Shown in pieces: positions 1-7,792 of a stretch of DNA of 15,931 nucleotides. The notes below the pieces were generated by a model, which did no database searches, was not told the origin of the DNA, and saw only the letters and a program-made list of their open reading frames with translations. The DNA is taken from positions 1 through 15,931 of the forward strand of contig JALSMF010000241.1 in NCBI GenBank assembly GCA_026987795.1. Direction: 5' to 3'. Positions within the stretch are counted from its first letter, which is position 1. Every line of letters starts with the position of its first letter. The translations under genes were made by a program, and so were the position numbers. The stretch comes from Bacteroidales bacterium (GTDB lineage Bacteria > Bacteroidota > Bacteroidia > Bacteroidales > JAADGE01).

Positions 1-261
1 TGACGGGTCGGATGATTCTAAAAATAAAAGTTGTGCCTGAATTATATTTGCAACATAATCATCAATAGGTAAACCGAGAAATATGATTCTGTCCATCATT
101 AATCTTGAAAAAACGTCCATTTGTGCAATATTCAATTGGCGTTCTTCGATAATAGTAGGAGAAATATAACTGCTTTGAACAGCCTGATAGTATTTATGCA
201 GATTCAGGCTGCTTATTCCTTTGTGCTTAGTTGCGTATTTATTAAATTCTTTGATATTCAT
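1..261 (-). CDS. clpP: ATP-dependent Clp protease proteolytic subunit ClpP, N-terminal part (cut by window edge)
   Basis: The serine peptidase subunit of the Clp protease forms a barrel of two heptamer rings and degrades proteins fed in by ClpX-type ATPases in the cytoplasm. Reading the minus strand from the ATG at 259-261 gives 87 codons with no stop before the window edge. The stretch SRLMMDRIIFLG followed by IDDYVANIIQAQLLFLES is the conserved ClpP N-terminal half: the first strand-helix unit, whose 'RIIFLG' and 'AQLLFLE' motifs are nearly invariant. The opening (NIKEFNKYATKHKGISSL) resembles the extended Bacteroidota ClpP N-terminus. The catalytic Ser-His-Asp triad lies beyond the window. 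Only 14 bases separate it from the tig stop codon, so it is probably co-transcribed with tig, a conserved tig-clpP order. Confidence 0.93.
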   Translation of the reverse strand, partial: MNIKEFNKYATKHKGISSLNLHKYYQAVQSSYISPTIIEERQLNIAQMDVFSRLMMDRIIFLGLPIDDYVANIIQAQLLFLESSDPS

Positions 262-275
262 TACTTTGTAATTTA

Positions 276-1640
276 TTATTTTTGTTCGTAAAGTTTCTTA
301 AAGTCGTCCAAAGATACTTCTTTTTCTTGTATTTTTACGTTTTCTTTTATATAATCTATAACCTTGTTTTCAATTACTTTTTCGGCAAAACGGTTTCTGT
401 CTTCTTGTTTTTCAAGATTTTTATTAATAAAATCCTGCATATGCTCATCGCTTATTGAACCTAAGGGCAGTCCGTACTGCAAAAATTGTGCTTCGGTAAA
501 TTTCTTTGATTCTTCACGAAGTTCTTCTTCGGAAACTTTAAAGTCCTGCTTGGTTGCTATTTTATTTTTTATTAACTGCCATTGAGTATCTTTACTGAAA
601 ACAGGATATTCTTTTTCAAGAATGTCATCGGTAAGTTTTTGTTCTTTATCGGTTGCTTTAAGCCATTTTTTTAAAAAATCATCGGGTAACTGAACTTTTG
701 CATTTTCGGTTAAGATGTCTTTTACGTCAACAGCAAACCTGAATTCAGATTCTTCTGCATAAACTTTTGCAATTTCTTCTTTAATTTTATTTCTGTATTC
801 GTCTTCCGATTTTACGGTATCTTTTCCGTAAACTTTATCAAATAATTCCGTGTTAATTTCAGCAGGTGTATATGTTGTTATTTCTGTTATGTAAAAATTA
901 AAATACGGGTCGATGTTGTCAACTTCCGAAGTTTCGATTTTTAATATTCCGGCTATTTCCGTATTGTTCGGAAATGCTTTTTTTATATCAAAATTGACAA
1001 TCTCGTCTAATTCTGCACCTAAAAATTTCTCTTTTTCTTTTTCGTCTTTAATAATGTCAACTGCGATTACCGTATCGGCGGAAAAAATGCCGTCGGTAAT
1101 AACATTTCCGTCTTTATCTGTTTGCGTAATATCACCTTTAAGGTATGAGTTTCCCTTTACTTCTTTGCTCTTTTCTGCTTTTGCAAATTGATTTTGGTGT
1201 CGTTTTATTTCATCTTCAATAATTTTATCATCAATTTGAATTTTATAATACGGAACTTTTATTTTCTCGTTTATTTCTATGTCAATTTCGGGAGCTAATC
1301 CTATTTCGAACAAAAACTCATGTTCATTTTCATTTTCTATATCTATGGGTTTTTGTTCGTCTGAAGGTAAAGGCTGTCCGAGAATATCTAATTTTTCGTC
1401 AATCAGGTATTTTGTCAGATTATCGGAAACCATTTTGTCGAGTTCTTGCATAATAATTTGGTTTCCGGCTAATTTTTTTATTAAACCCATAGGAGCTTTA
1501 CCCGGTCTGAAGCCTTTTATTTGAGCAGTTTTTCTGTATGCTTTAAGTTCTTTTTCAACTGCCGGAGCATAATCTTCTGCCGATATTTTTAATGAAATTA
1601 CGGCTGTTAAGTCGTCTTTGTTTGTTTTTGTAATCTCCAT
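276..1640 (-). CDS. tig: Trigger factor, ribosome-associated chaperone with a degenerate PPIase domain
   Basis: Trigger factor docks at the ribosome exit tunnel and shields nascent chains. The product is 454 residues, normal for the family. The N-terminal ribosome-binding domain carries the signature GFRPGKAP at residues 43-50. Residues about 160-255 occupy the place of the FKBP-type prolyl isomerase domain but lack the usual 'KDG..F.GG.A' and 'PGFEE' active-site motifs, so isomerase activity is doubtful. Residues about 256-454 form the charged, helical C-terminal chaperone arms. The start is set at the ATG giving MEITKTNKDD. The open frame continues 53 codons upstream, but those codons cross the tRNA-Leu gene and are not coding. 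No Shine-Dalgarno sequence is seen, as expected for Bacteroidota. clpP follows after 14 bases. Confidence 0.95.
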   Translation of the reverse strand: MEITKTNKDDLTAVISLKISAEDYAPAVEKELKAYRKTAQIKGFRPGKAPMGLIKKLAGNQIIMQELDKMVSDNLTKYLIDEKLDILGQPLPSDEQKPIDIENENEHEFLFEIGLAPEIDIEINEKIKVPYYKIQIDDKIIEDEIKRHQNQFAKAEKSKEVKGNSYLKGDITQTDKDGNVITDGIFSADTVIAVDIIKDEKEKEKFLGAELDEIVNFDIKKAFPNNTEIAGILKIETSEVDNIDPYFNFYITEITTYTPAEINTELFDKVYGKDTVKSEDEYRNKIKEEIAKVYAEESEFRFAVDVKDILTENAKVQLPDDFLKKWLKATDKEQKLTDDILEKEYPVFSKDTQWQLIKNKIATKQDFKVSEEELREESKKFTEAQFLQYGLPLGSISDEHMQDFINKNLEKQEDRNRFAEKVIENKVIDYIKENVKIQEKEVSLDDFKKLYEQK

Positions 1641-1668
1641 TTGATTTTTTGATTTAAAAAAATAAATT

Positions 1669-1701
1669 AAAAAAACCGCCTGCATTAACAACAAGCGGTT
1701 T
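1669..1701 (-). terminator. Rho-independent-type hairpin between tRNA-Leu and tig
   Basis: On the minus strand AAACCGCTTG (1701-1692) can pair with CAGGCGGTTT (1682-1673). This gives a 10-bp stem with one T-G wobble and a 9-base loop. A run of seven T overlapping the stem base ends at 1669. It starts two bases after the tRNA 3' end, where a tRNA terminator is expected. It also lies only about 30 bases before the tig start, leaving little room for a separate tig promoter. Confidence 0.75.
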
Positions 1702-1702
1702 G

Positions 1703-1784
1703 TGCGGATGAAGGGACTCGAACCCCCACGCCTTGCGGCACAAGATCCTAAGTCTAGCGCGTCTGCCAATTTCGCCACATCCGC
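1703..1784 (-). tRNA. tRNA-Leu, anticodon UAG
   Basis: The minus strand folds as a class II tRNA of 82 bases without an encoded CCA. The acceptor stem GCGGATG pairs perfectly with CATCCGC, followed by discriminator A at 1703. The D-arm region contains TTGGCAGAC. The anticodon loop is CTTAGGA with UAG at its centre. A long variable arm (TGCC, loop, GGCG), as in leucine tRNAs, is followed by a T-arm with TTCGAGT. The anticodon stem CTAGA/TCTTG shows one T-T mismatch at its second pair, where tRNA-Leu(UAG) usually has TCTAG. A leucine identity is supported by the anticodon, the A discriminator and the long variable arm. Confidence 0.95.
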
Positions 1785-1796
1785 TTTTTGTGCGTG

Positions 1797-1804
1797 CAAA
1801 ATTA
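1797..1804 (-). promoter_or_regulatory. Probable Bacteroidota -7 promoter box for tRNA-Leu
   Basis: The minus strand reads TAATTTTG, an exact match to the Bacteroidota consensus TAnnTTTG. It lies 12 bases before the tRNA 5' end, so transcription would begin a few bases upstream of the mature tRNA. No clear TTTG element is found at the -33 position, where the sequence is a T/A tract. The call rests on this one box and its placement. Confidence 0.5.
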
Positions 1805-1865
1805 AGTTAATTTTTATTTAAAAAAAAATATATATCCGTTTTTTTATTTGATAATTTAAGGATGA

Positions 1866-1873
1866 CAAAGATA
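1866..1873 (-). promoter_or_regulatory. Possible second -7 promoter box upstream of tRNA-Leu
   Basis: The minus strand reads TATCTTTG, again an exact TAnnTTTG match, 16 bases beyond the stop codon of the ABC transporter and about 80 bases upstream of tRNA-Leu. No TTG element is seen at -33. It could be a second tRNA-tig promoter, but an 8-base match can arise by chance in AT-rich sequence. Confidence 0.3.
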
Positions 1874-1888
1874 CTATAAATTAGCAGG

Positions 1889-4800
1889 TTATTTTTCGGA
1901 AAAGGTATTTAATAATTTTCTGAAAACGTCAAATATTAATGTTAAATAGATAATTATTGATGTAAGCCAAATAAACAAAATATTAAAAAATACGGTATCA
2001 AAAGTATAATTTCCGATAATTTTTACAGGTGAATAAAAATGAGCTCTGCCTATTTTTGAATCAGGGATTTTAAAGACAGGGTCAATAACTTGTACCAGTC
2101 GGTTATTTTCTTCTTTTATTGCATCAAATTCAGCTTTATTTCTTAATATTTCTTCAAGTTTTTTATTATGATTTTTTTGCTTGAGTTTGAAAACGGCATC
2201 TCTGCTTCCGAGTTTTTCCGTAAGATATCGGGAAACCGAATCTGATTTGAGGTTTAGTTTATACTGTCTGTTATTTAAATATTTGTTAGCATTTTCAAAA
2301 TATTCCTGCAGCAAATCGTAAGTTTCTTTATTAAAATTTCGGGTATTCAGTTTTTCCGTTTCATTAAATTTAAACGAATTTGTTGTGTTTAGTTTTTTAA
2401 TTTCGTTTTTTAAAATTATAAGATATTTTTTTGTTTGCTTTTCGTCTTTTTTATTATTTATATTCGACATACAGGTATTTGCATATTTCTTTAATTCAGG
2501 AATGAGATATGAAAGTTTATAATTATTTTGACTTTTGAGCATATCAGTTTTAAAGTAATATTTTTCGTAATTATTATCTTTAAATTGTGCTACCGCTAAT
2601 GCTTCGTATGCCCATCTTGAGGTCATTAAATCTCCTATAACGGGAACTTCTTTATATGATGTAAAGTTTTTGTGCAATTTTGTAAAGTCAACTATAGCTC
2701 CGCTGAATAAAAGTTGCGGAACTAAAATAAACGGTATTATTATGTAGATTGTTACTACGGAGTCAAAAGTTGCTGAGATATTCAGTCCGAGAATATTTGC
2801 AAATGCTGCGGTTGTAAATAAGACAGCCCAATATGTGAGTGTCATTCCGTGAATTTCAAGAATAAAATTTCCTACTATTATAAATGAAAGGGTTTGGATT
2901 GCCGAAATGAAAAAGAGGACTGTAATCTTTGAATTTAGGTAACTTAACTTGCTTAAATTCAGGAATTTCTCCCTGTTCAGAATTTTTTTATCCTTTATTA
3001 TTTCTTCTGCGCTTAATGTCATTCCGAAAAATAATGCAACTGTAACAGCCATAAAAATATAGGCAATTAAATTAACATTTTCGGCAAAAATATATGCGTC
3101 CGGATTTGTCTCCGTTCCGCTTATATATTTTGTAAAATAACCGAGAATTACAGCTAAAACAGGAGCTTCTGCAAATGTTATGAGCAAATATTGCTTATTT
3201 GTAAGTTTTGATTTTATGTTTCGGGTTGTAAAAATAAGAAACTGTTTAAAACGTGAAGGTGTTTTGAAATGATTTTTAGGCAGCTTCACTTTGTCTGTTT
3301 CTTCAATTGTGCTTGCTTTTATTTTCGGCTCAATTTCTTTTTTGAATTTTTGATACCATTCTTCAGAATTAATCTTTCTGACTTTGGTAACTTTTCCGTA
3401 TTCATCAACAACTTTAGCCTCAAGAATTTCTAAGGGCTGTTGGGCATCAACGTTTCCGCAACATGCACAACCTGCTTCTTCAGGATTAACGTAATTTGCC
3501 GATTTTTTGAAATAAGTGAGAGCTTCAACGGGGTTTCCGTAATAAACCGGATGCCCGCCTTTATCCATCATTAACAAACTGTCAAATAATTTAAATATAT
3601 CAGAAGAGGGTTGGTGTATATTTACTAAAACAAGTTTGTTTTTTAATGCCTGTTCTTTTAAAAGGTTCATAACCATATCAGAATCCATTGAAGATAAGCC
3701 TGATGTAGGTTCGTCAACTATTAAAATTGCAGGCTCTCTTATGAGTTCAAGTGCAATATTCAGTCTTTTTCTTTGTCCGCCGCTGATAAATTTATTTACA
3801 GGACTTCCGACGGTTAAGTCTTTGACTTCATATAAGTCTAAATCTGTTAAAATTTTATTAACGGCATTTTTTATTTGTTCTTTTGTAAAATTACTGAAGC
3901 ATAGTTTTGCATTATAATATAAGTTTTGGTAAACGGTAAGTTCTTCTATAAGCAGGTCGTCTTGAGGAACGAAACCTATGATGCCTTTAAGTTTTTCTTT
4001 ATCTTTATGAAGGTCGTAACCGTTAATTGTTATTTTTCCGCCGTGTAAAGGAAATGTTCCGTTAAGGACATTCAGCAGTGTAGATTTTCCGACACCGCTT
4101 CCTCCCATAATGCCCAACATTTTACCGGAATATTCAATAAAACTGAATTTGTGTATGCCGTTATTTGAGTTGCTGTAATAAAATTCAATATCTTCGGCTT
4201 TCAGTATAACCTTTGAGCTTGTGTCTTCATCAAGAAAACGACTAACTATATCGCTGTAATATATATTACTGATTTTTTGATTTTTTATGACTGCTCCGCT
4301 GTCAAAGATATAGAGTCGTTTAGGGTTTATATTCTGACTGTTGAGAAAAAGGCTGTCGTTTCCGTAATATTGCAGAATATATGTTTTAGTGCTTTCTAAC
4401 CGTAAAATTATTAGTTCCCCGTCAAGATTTTCGGTATATTTATGCTTAAATTCTTTTCGGAAATTTTCTTTTTCGGAATTTATAATTATAACGTTTGATT
4501 TATCTTTAAACTTATTGATATTATGTGTAGCAAGATTGAATAATTGACTGAATTCAAGTTCTGAAATATTGAAGATATCTGATACTGTTTTTACAAAATC
4601 AAGCTCTTTATCGGTAATTGTTCCGTCTTGATTAATGAATTCCAATAACCTTATAAGAACGACTATTTTCTCTTTTTGTTGAAGTTGTTCGTTTATTTCA
4701 CTGCATATTTTAAGAACTTTTACGGAGTTTAGAGATGTTTGTTTTCTTACCTTTCTGTTATCGTCTTTTTTGACGTGGTGGTGCAGCTTAACGTATTCAT

Positions 4801-4957
4801 CAAAGAGATTAAGGTATATTTTGCTGTATTCTTGGTTAAGGACTACATCAAGATACGACTTGACAACGGTTCTTGCTTTTTCGGAAACTTTTTCGGCATC
4901 AGCATTTGCAATAATTGCAAACAACCTCATTAGTGCTTTTAGTATTGATTCGTTCAT
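1889..4957 (-). CDS. ABCG-type half-transporter with N-terminal TerB-like domain and large extracytoplasmic domain
   Basis: This 1022-residue protein fuses an ATPase to a membrane domain in ABCG order. Residues about 85-150 resemble a TerB/DjlA-type helical domain, with an acidic 'NQDGTITDKE' turn. Residues about 180-245 look like a small beta-rich, FHA-like segment. The ATPase has Walker A GGSGVGKS (285-292), Q-loop Q332, signature SGGQR (392-396), Walker B ILIVDE (411-416) and H-loop H448. A cysteine cluster, CACCGN (497-502), follows it. Six hydrophobic segments lie near 595-612, 628-648, 677-699, 707-728, 735-757 and 986-1009. The loop between the fifth and sixth is about 228 residues, charged and partly helical; in ABCG proteins this loop is outside the membrane. 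The substrate cannot be read from the sequence. The gene starts 15 bases after the symporter gene, so the two are probably co-transcribed. Confidence 0.88.
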   Translation of the reverse strand: MNESILKALMRLFAIIANADAEKVSEKARTVVKSYLDVVLNQEYSKIYLNLFDEYVKLHHHVKKDDNRKVRKQTSLNSVKVLKICSEINEQLQQKEKIVVLIRLLEFINQDGTITDKELDFVKTVSDIFNISELEFSQLFNLATHNINKFKDKSNVIIINSEKENFRKEFKHKYTENLDGELIILRLESTKTYILQYYGNDSLFLNSQNINPKRLYIFDSGAVIKNQKISNIYYSDIVSRFLDEDTSSKVILKAEDIEFYYSNSNNGIHKFSFIEYSGKMLGIMGGSGVGKSTLLNVLNGTFPLHGGKITINGYDLHKDKEKLKGIIGFVPQDDLLIEELTVYQNLYYNAKLCFSNFTKEQIKNAVNKILTDLDLYEVKDLTVGSPVNKFISGGQRKRLNIALELIREPAILIVDEPTSGLSSMDSDMVMNLLKEQALKNKLVLVNIHQPSSDIFKLFDSLLMMDKGGHPVYYGNPVEALTYFKKSANYVNPEEAGCACCGNVDAQQPLEILEAKVVDEYGKVTKVRKINSEEWYQKFKKEIEPKIKASTIEETDKVKLPKNHFKTPSRFKQFLIFTTRNIKSKLTNKQYLLITFAEAPVLAVILGYFTKYISGTETNPDAYIFAENVNLIAYIFMAVTVALFFGMTLSAEEIIKDKKILNREKFLNLSKLSYLNSKITVLFFISAIQTLSFIIVGNFILEIHGMTLTYWAVLFTTAAFANILGLNISATFDSVVTIYIIIPFILVPQLLFSGAIVDFTKLHKNFTSYKEVPVIGDLMTSRWAYEALAVAQFKDNNYEKYYFKTDMLKSQNNYKLSYLIPELKKYANTCMSNINNKKDEKQTKKYLIILKNEIKKLNTTNSFKFNETEKLNTRNFNKETYDLLQEYFENANKYLNNRQYKLNLKSDSVSRYLTEKLGSRDAVFKLKQKNHNKKLEEILRNKAEFDAIKEENNRLVQVIDPVFKIPDSKIGRAHFYSPVKIIGNYTFDTVFFNILFIWLTSIIIYLTLIFDVFRKLLNTFSEK

Positions 4958-4972
4958 AGTGTTTTAAAGTTT

Positions 4973-6403
4973 TCAGACTTTTAATTTTTCTCCTTCTGAT
5001 TTTGCTATAATAACGGCTCCGCAGCTGTCGCTCCAGACGTTTACGGAAGTTCTGAACATATCTAAAATTCTGTCAACAGGCAAAATTAACGCAATTCCCG
5101 CAAGCGGCAAATCTACGGCGGTAAGAATTATTGATATCATAATTAACCCTGCCATAGGAACGGCGGCAGCTCCTACCGATGCTAATAATGCCGTTATTAC
5201 TATTACTATTTGTTCTGTTACGGTAAGGTCGTAACCGTATGCTTGTGCTATGAACAGAGCGGCAACAGCTTCGTAAAGAGCAGTTCCGTCCATATTGACG
5301 GTAGCCCCGAGAGGCAGTGTAAAGCCTGAAACTTTATTTGAAACTCCCGAGTTATTTTCTACAGATTCCATTGTGAGAGAGAGTGTTGCTCCGGAAGATG
5401 AAGTTGAAAATGCAGTAAGAAGTGCTGCCTGCATAGCTTTAAGATGTGCAAAAGGTTTTACTTTTGCTATAAATTTTAAGAACAGAGGTAATACTACGAA
5501 AGCATGAAATGCAAGGGCTGCCAATACTGTTAAGGAATATATCCCCAATACGTGCATAAGGTTTATGAGGCGGTCGGATTGATCGGCAACTGTTTTCGCA
5601 ACTAAACCGAATACGCCGAACGGAGTAAGTTTTATGATAAATGTTGTTATTTTCATCATAACTTCAAAACCGGCGTTAAACAAATCCGTTAGTACAATTC
5701 TTGATTTAGAACTTATTTTTGTTATAAAGAAGCCGAATAATATTGCAAAAAATATTATTGAGAGCATCTGGTTTTGTGTAAATGCCACAAAGATATTTTC
5801 AGGAATAATATTGAGTAAAGTGTCACTGAAACTGTGCTGACTTACCGAAGGTATGTCTGATACATCTATAAAGCTTTTATCAATACCTTTTCCCGGTTTA
5901 ATGATATTTACAAAAAACAAACCTGTTAGTATTGCTGCCGTGCTTGTCATCAGGTAATACAGAATTGTTTTAAGACCAAGTCTTCCCAGATTTCCTGCGG
6001 ACCCTATATTTGCAATTCCGGAAATTATTGACATTAAAATCAACGGAATTATTATCATTTTTAATGCTTTCAAAAAAACAGTGCCCATCCATGAAATATA
6101 TTTTATTTCAGGGTTGTAGAGGGTGTATTTCAGAATAATGTTTTTTTGTTCAAGGGACAGTTTCAGGTCGGATTTAGCAGTTATCAGTCTTATAATTTCA
6201 TCTTCAGAAACAGCTTCTTCTCCTATAAGATTTTCTATTGTAAGTATTTGTATGTTCGAGAACCGAACATTTTCTTCGTTTGATATAATTTTTTTATATG
6301 CATCTAAGTCAACTTTGTATTGATTCGGAAATGATATGCCGTAAATAACTGCTAAAATAATTGCAATAAGTATCTGCCAATGAAGTGCAAATTTTTTTTT
6401 CAT
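4973..6403 (-). CDS. Dicarboxylate/amino acid:cation symporter (DAACS family), probably glutamate/aspartate type
   Basis: This inner-membrane secondary transporter of the GltPh/EAAT fold takes up acidic amino acids with Na+ or H+. Family landmarks are the HP1 motif SSSGAT (335-340), the TM7 motif NMDGTA (370-375), the HP2 loop around 408-420 and the TM8 stretch from D444 to D459. By alignment to the archaeal transporter GltPh, D448 corresponds to D394 (binds the substrate amino group), R451 to R397 (binds the side-chain carboxylate) and N455 to N401. Having both D448 and R451 favours glutamate or aspartate over C4-dicarboxylates. The length is 476 residues, longer than typical, because residues about 28-100, between the first and second membrane helices, form a charged insertion. 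It is probably the first gene of a two-gene operon with the ABC transporter. Confidence 0.92.
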   Translation of the reverse strand: MKKKFALHWQILIAIILAVIYGISFPNQYKVDLDAYKKIISNEENVRFSNIQILTIENLIGEEAVSEDEIIRLITAKSDLKLSLEQKNIILKYTLYNPEIKYISWMGTVFLKALKMIIIPLILMSIISGIANIGSAGNLGRLGLKTILYYLMTSTAAILTGLFFVNIIKPGKGIDKSFIDVSDIPSVSQHSFSDTLLNIIPENIFVAFTQNQMLSIIFFAILFGFFITKISSKSRIVLTDLFNAGFEVMMKITTFIIKLTPFGVFGLVAKTVADQSDRLINLMHVLGIYSLTVLAALAFHAFVVLPLFLKFIAKVKPFAHLKAMQAALLTAFSTSSSGATLSLTMESVENNSGVSNKVSGFTLPLGATVNMDGTALYEAVAALFIAQAYGYDLTVTEQIVIVITALLASVGAAAVPMAGLIMISIILTAVDLPLAGIALILPVDRILDMFRTSVNVWSDSCGAVIIAKSEGEKLKV

Positions 6404-6640
6404 ACGTTTATTTTAATGACTTAAAAATTGCATAACCGCATTCGTTTTGTATTCTGTTTTTTAAAGAAACCAGCCGCTTGTTTTTATATGCCGTTTCCGG
6501 TTTCAGAATATTATGTAAAATTAAAAAAAATATTGTTTTAAAGAATATATTTTTTCAGACTTTGAATGTTTTTACTATTTTTACAAATTAAGATATTAAA
6601 ATCTGTTTTTTCGGTTGGAAATTATACTTTTTACGCTATT

Positions 6641-7132
6641 ATGAGTTTTTTGAGAAATAAGGTTTACGTCGTTTTTGTTTTGTTGCTCTTAATCATTGTC
6701 CAGGGGTGTGATAAGAAAGTTATTAATCCGGAAAATATTATTGAGGTAAGAATTAATGATAATATACAAAACGCAGTAACGGAAAATATTAAAATAAATA
6801 AAGGTGTTTCAGAAATTACGTTTAAAATTTATGAAAATCATAATGTTTCGGGACGAATTATTGTTAAAATTAACGGTAATAAAACCGGAGAGTATTTTCA
6901 AACATTTGATTATAAAACAGGTGTTATAAATTCGGAATGCAGTATGAGTTATACAGTTTCTGATACTAAAGAAAATATTTATTTAATTTCTTATGAAGGA
7001 AAAGCCGTTATTTCAGATATTGATACCCGGAATAATTTAATAAGCGGAACTTACAGTTTTAAAGTAAATCCTGACAACAGAGCAGAAAAAGATATTTTTT
7101 TCAGCGGAATGTTTGAAAGAGTGTCTTTTTAA
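6641..7132 (+). CDS. Small predicted lipoprotein of unknown function
   Basis: The product has 163 residues. Its N-terminus MSFLRNKVYV followed by a hydrophobic core and VQGC is a lipoprotein signal peptide, with Cys23 as the lipidated residue. The ATG at 6641 is preferred because it puts a short basic n-region directly before the hydrophobic core; the frame stays open back to 6566, but that would add 25 residues that spoil the signal. The mature part is rich in beta-strand-like alternation (for example VSEITFKIYENHNVSGRIIV) and has no motif I recognise. It is a lone plus-strand gene, divergent from the symporter and ending 6 bases before the lolD stop codon. Export to the cell envelope is an inference from the signal peptide; no function is proposed. 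Confidence 0.75.
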   Translation: MSFLRNKVYVVFVLLLLIIVQGCDKKVINPENIIEVRINDNIQNAVTENIKINKGVSEITFKIYENHNVSGRIIVKINGNKTGEYFQTFDYKTGVINSECSMSYTVSDTKENIYLISYEGKAVISDIDTRNNLISGTYSFKVNPDNRAEKDIFFSGMFERVSF

Positions 7133-7138
7133 ACAGGC

Positions 7139-7792
7139 TTATATTTCTGTTCTTCCGTCTTTTAATTTTATAATCCTGTCGGACATTTGAGCAAGTTCAT
7201 TGTTGTGAGTAACAATCACAAATGTTTGTTCATATTTATCTCTCAAAGAAAAGAAAAGCCGATGAAGAGCTTTTTTATTTTCGGTGTCAAGATTTCCGGA
7301 AGGCTCATCGGCAAGGATAATTGAAGGGTTATTAATTAATGCTCTGGCAACGGCTACTCTTTGTTGCTCTCCGCCTGACATCTCGCTCGGCTTATGTGAT
7401 GCTCTTCCGGAAAGGTTCAGAAATTCTAACAGTTCTTCTGCACGCTTAAAGGCTTCTTTTTTATTTGTTCCTTTAATGAAAGCCGGCATACAAATATTCT
7501 CAATTGCGTTAAATTCCGGCAAAAGGTGATGAAATTGGAATACAAAACCGATATTTTCATTTCTGAATTTTGCCAATTTTTTTTGATTATATCGGGTAAT
7601 GTCAATATTATTTATATATATCTTTCCTGTATCGGGGTTTAATAATGTCCCTATTATTTGTAACAAAGTTGTTTTTCCGGCACCGCTCGGACCTGTTATT
7701 GAAACTATTTCGCCTTTTTTTATATTTTCCGAAATTCCTTTCAGAACTTTCAGATTATTGAAACTCTTAGTTATATTTTCAAATTTTATCAT
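7139..7792 (-). CDS. lolD: Lipoprotein-releasing ABC transporter ATP-binding protein LolD
   Basis: This cytoplasmic ATPase powers extraction of outer-membrane lipoproteins from the inner membrane by LolC/E-type partners. The 217-residue length fits. It shows Walker A GPSGAGKT (34-41), the Q-loop region FVFQFHHLLPEF with Q86, signature MSGGEQQR (138-145), Walker B IILADE (158-163) and H196. The FQFHHLLPEF stretch and DEPSGNLD are typical of the LolD/MacB group and argue against LptB despite the lptC neighbour. No LolC/E permease gene is in the window. The gene lies 22 bases downstream of lptC and should share its transcript. It ends tail-to-tail with the small lipoprotein gene. Confidence 0.9.
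   Translation of the reverse strand: MIKFENITKSFNNLKVLKGISENIKKGEIVSITGPSGAGKTTLLQIIGTLLNPDTGKIYINNIDITRYNQKKLAKFRNENIGFVFQFHHLLPEFNAIENICMPAFIKGTNKKEAFKRAEELLEFLNLSGRASHKPSEMSGGEQQRVAVARALINNPSIILADEPSGNLDTENKKALHRLFFSLRDKYEQTFVIVTHNNELAQMSDRIIKLKDGRTEI

Noticed and set aside
1641..1799. Upstream extension of the tig reading frame by 53 codons
   Set aside because: The extension reads through the tRNA-Leu gene and its terminator hairpin, and MEITKTNKDD is the expected trigger factor start.
3636..4967. Plus-strand open frames inside the ABC transporter gene
   Set aside because: They are antisense to a gene with complete ATPase motifs and read as serine/phenylalanine-rich shadow peptides.
6467..6483. 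Hairpin AAACCAG...CTTGTTT with a following T-run in the symporter upstream region
   Set aside because: The stem is short with a C-T mismatch and no gene ends just upstream on the plus strand, so a terminator role is not supported.
6566..6640. Longer N-terminus for the small lipoprotein
   Set aside because: Starting at 6566 puts 25 residues before the basic n-region and spoils the lipoprotein signal; the ATG at 6641 gives a normal signal peptide.
7139..7792. Assignment of the ATPase downstream of lptC as LptB
   Set aside because: The FQFHHLLPEF Q-loop region and DEPSGNLD match the LolD/MacB group, and LptB normally reads GPNGAGKTT in Walker A.
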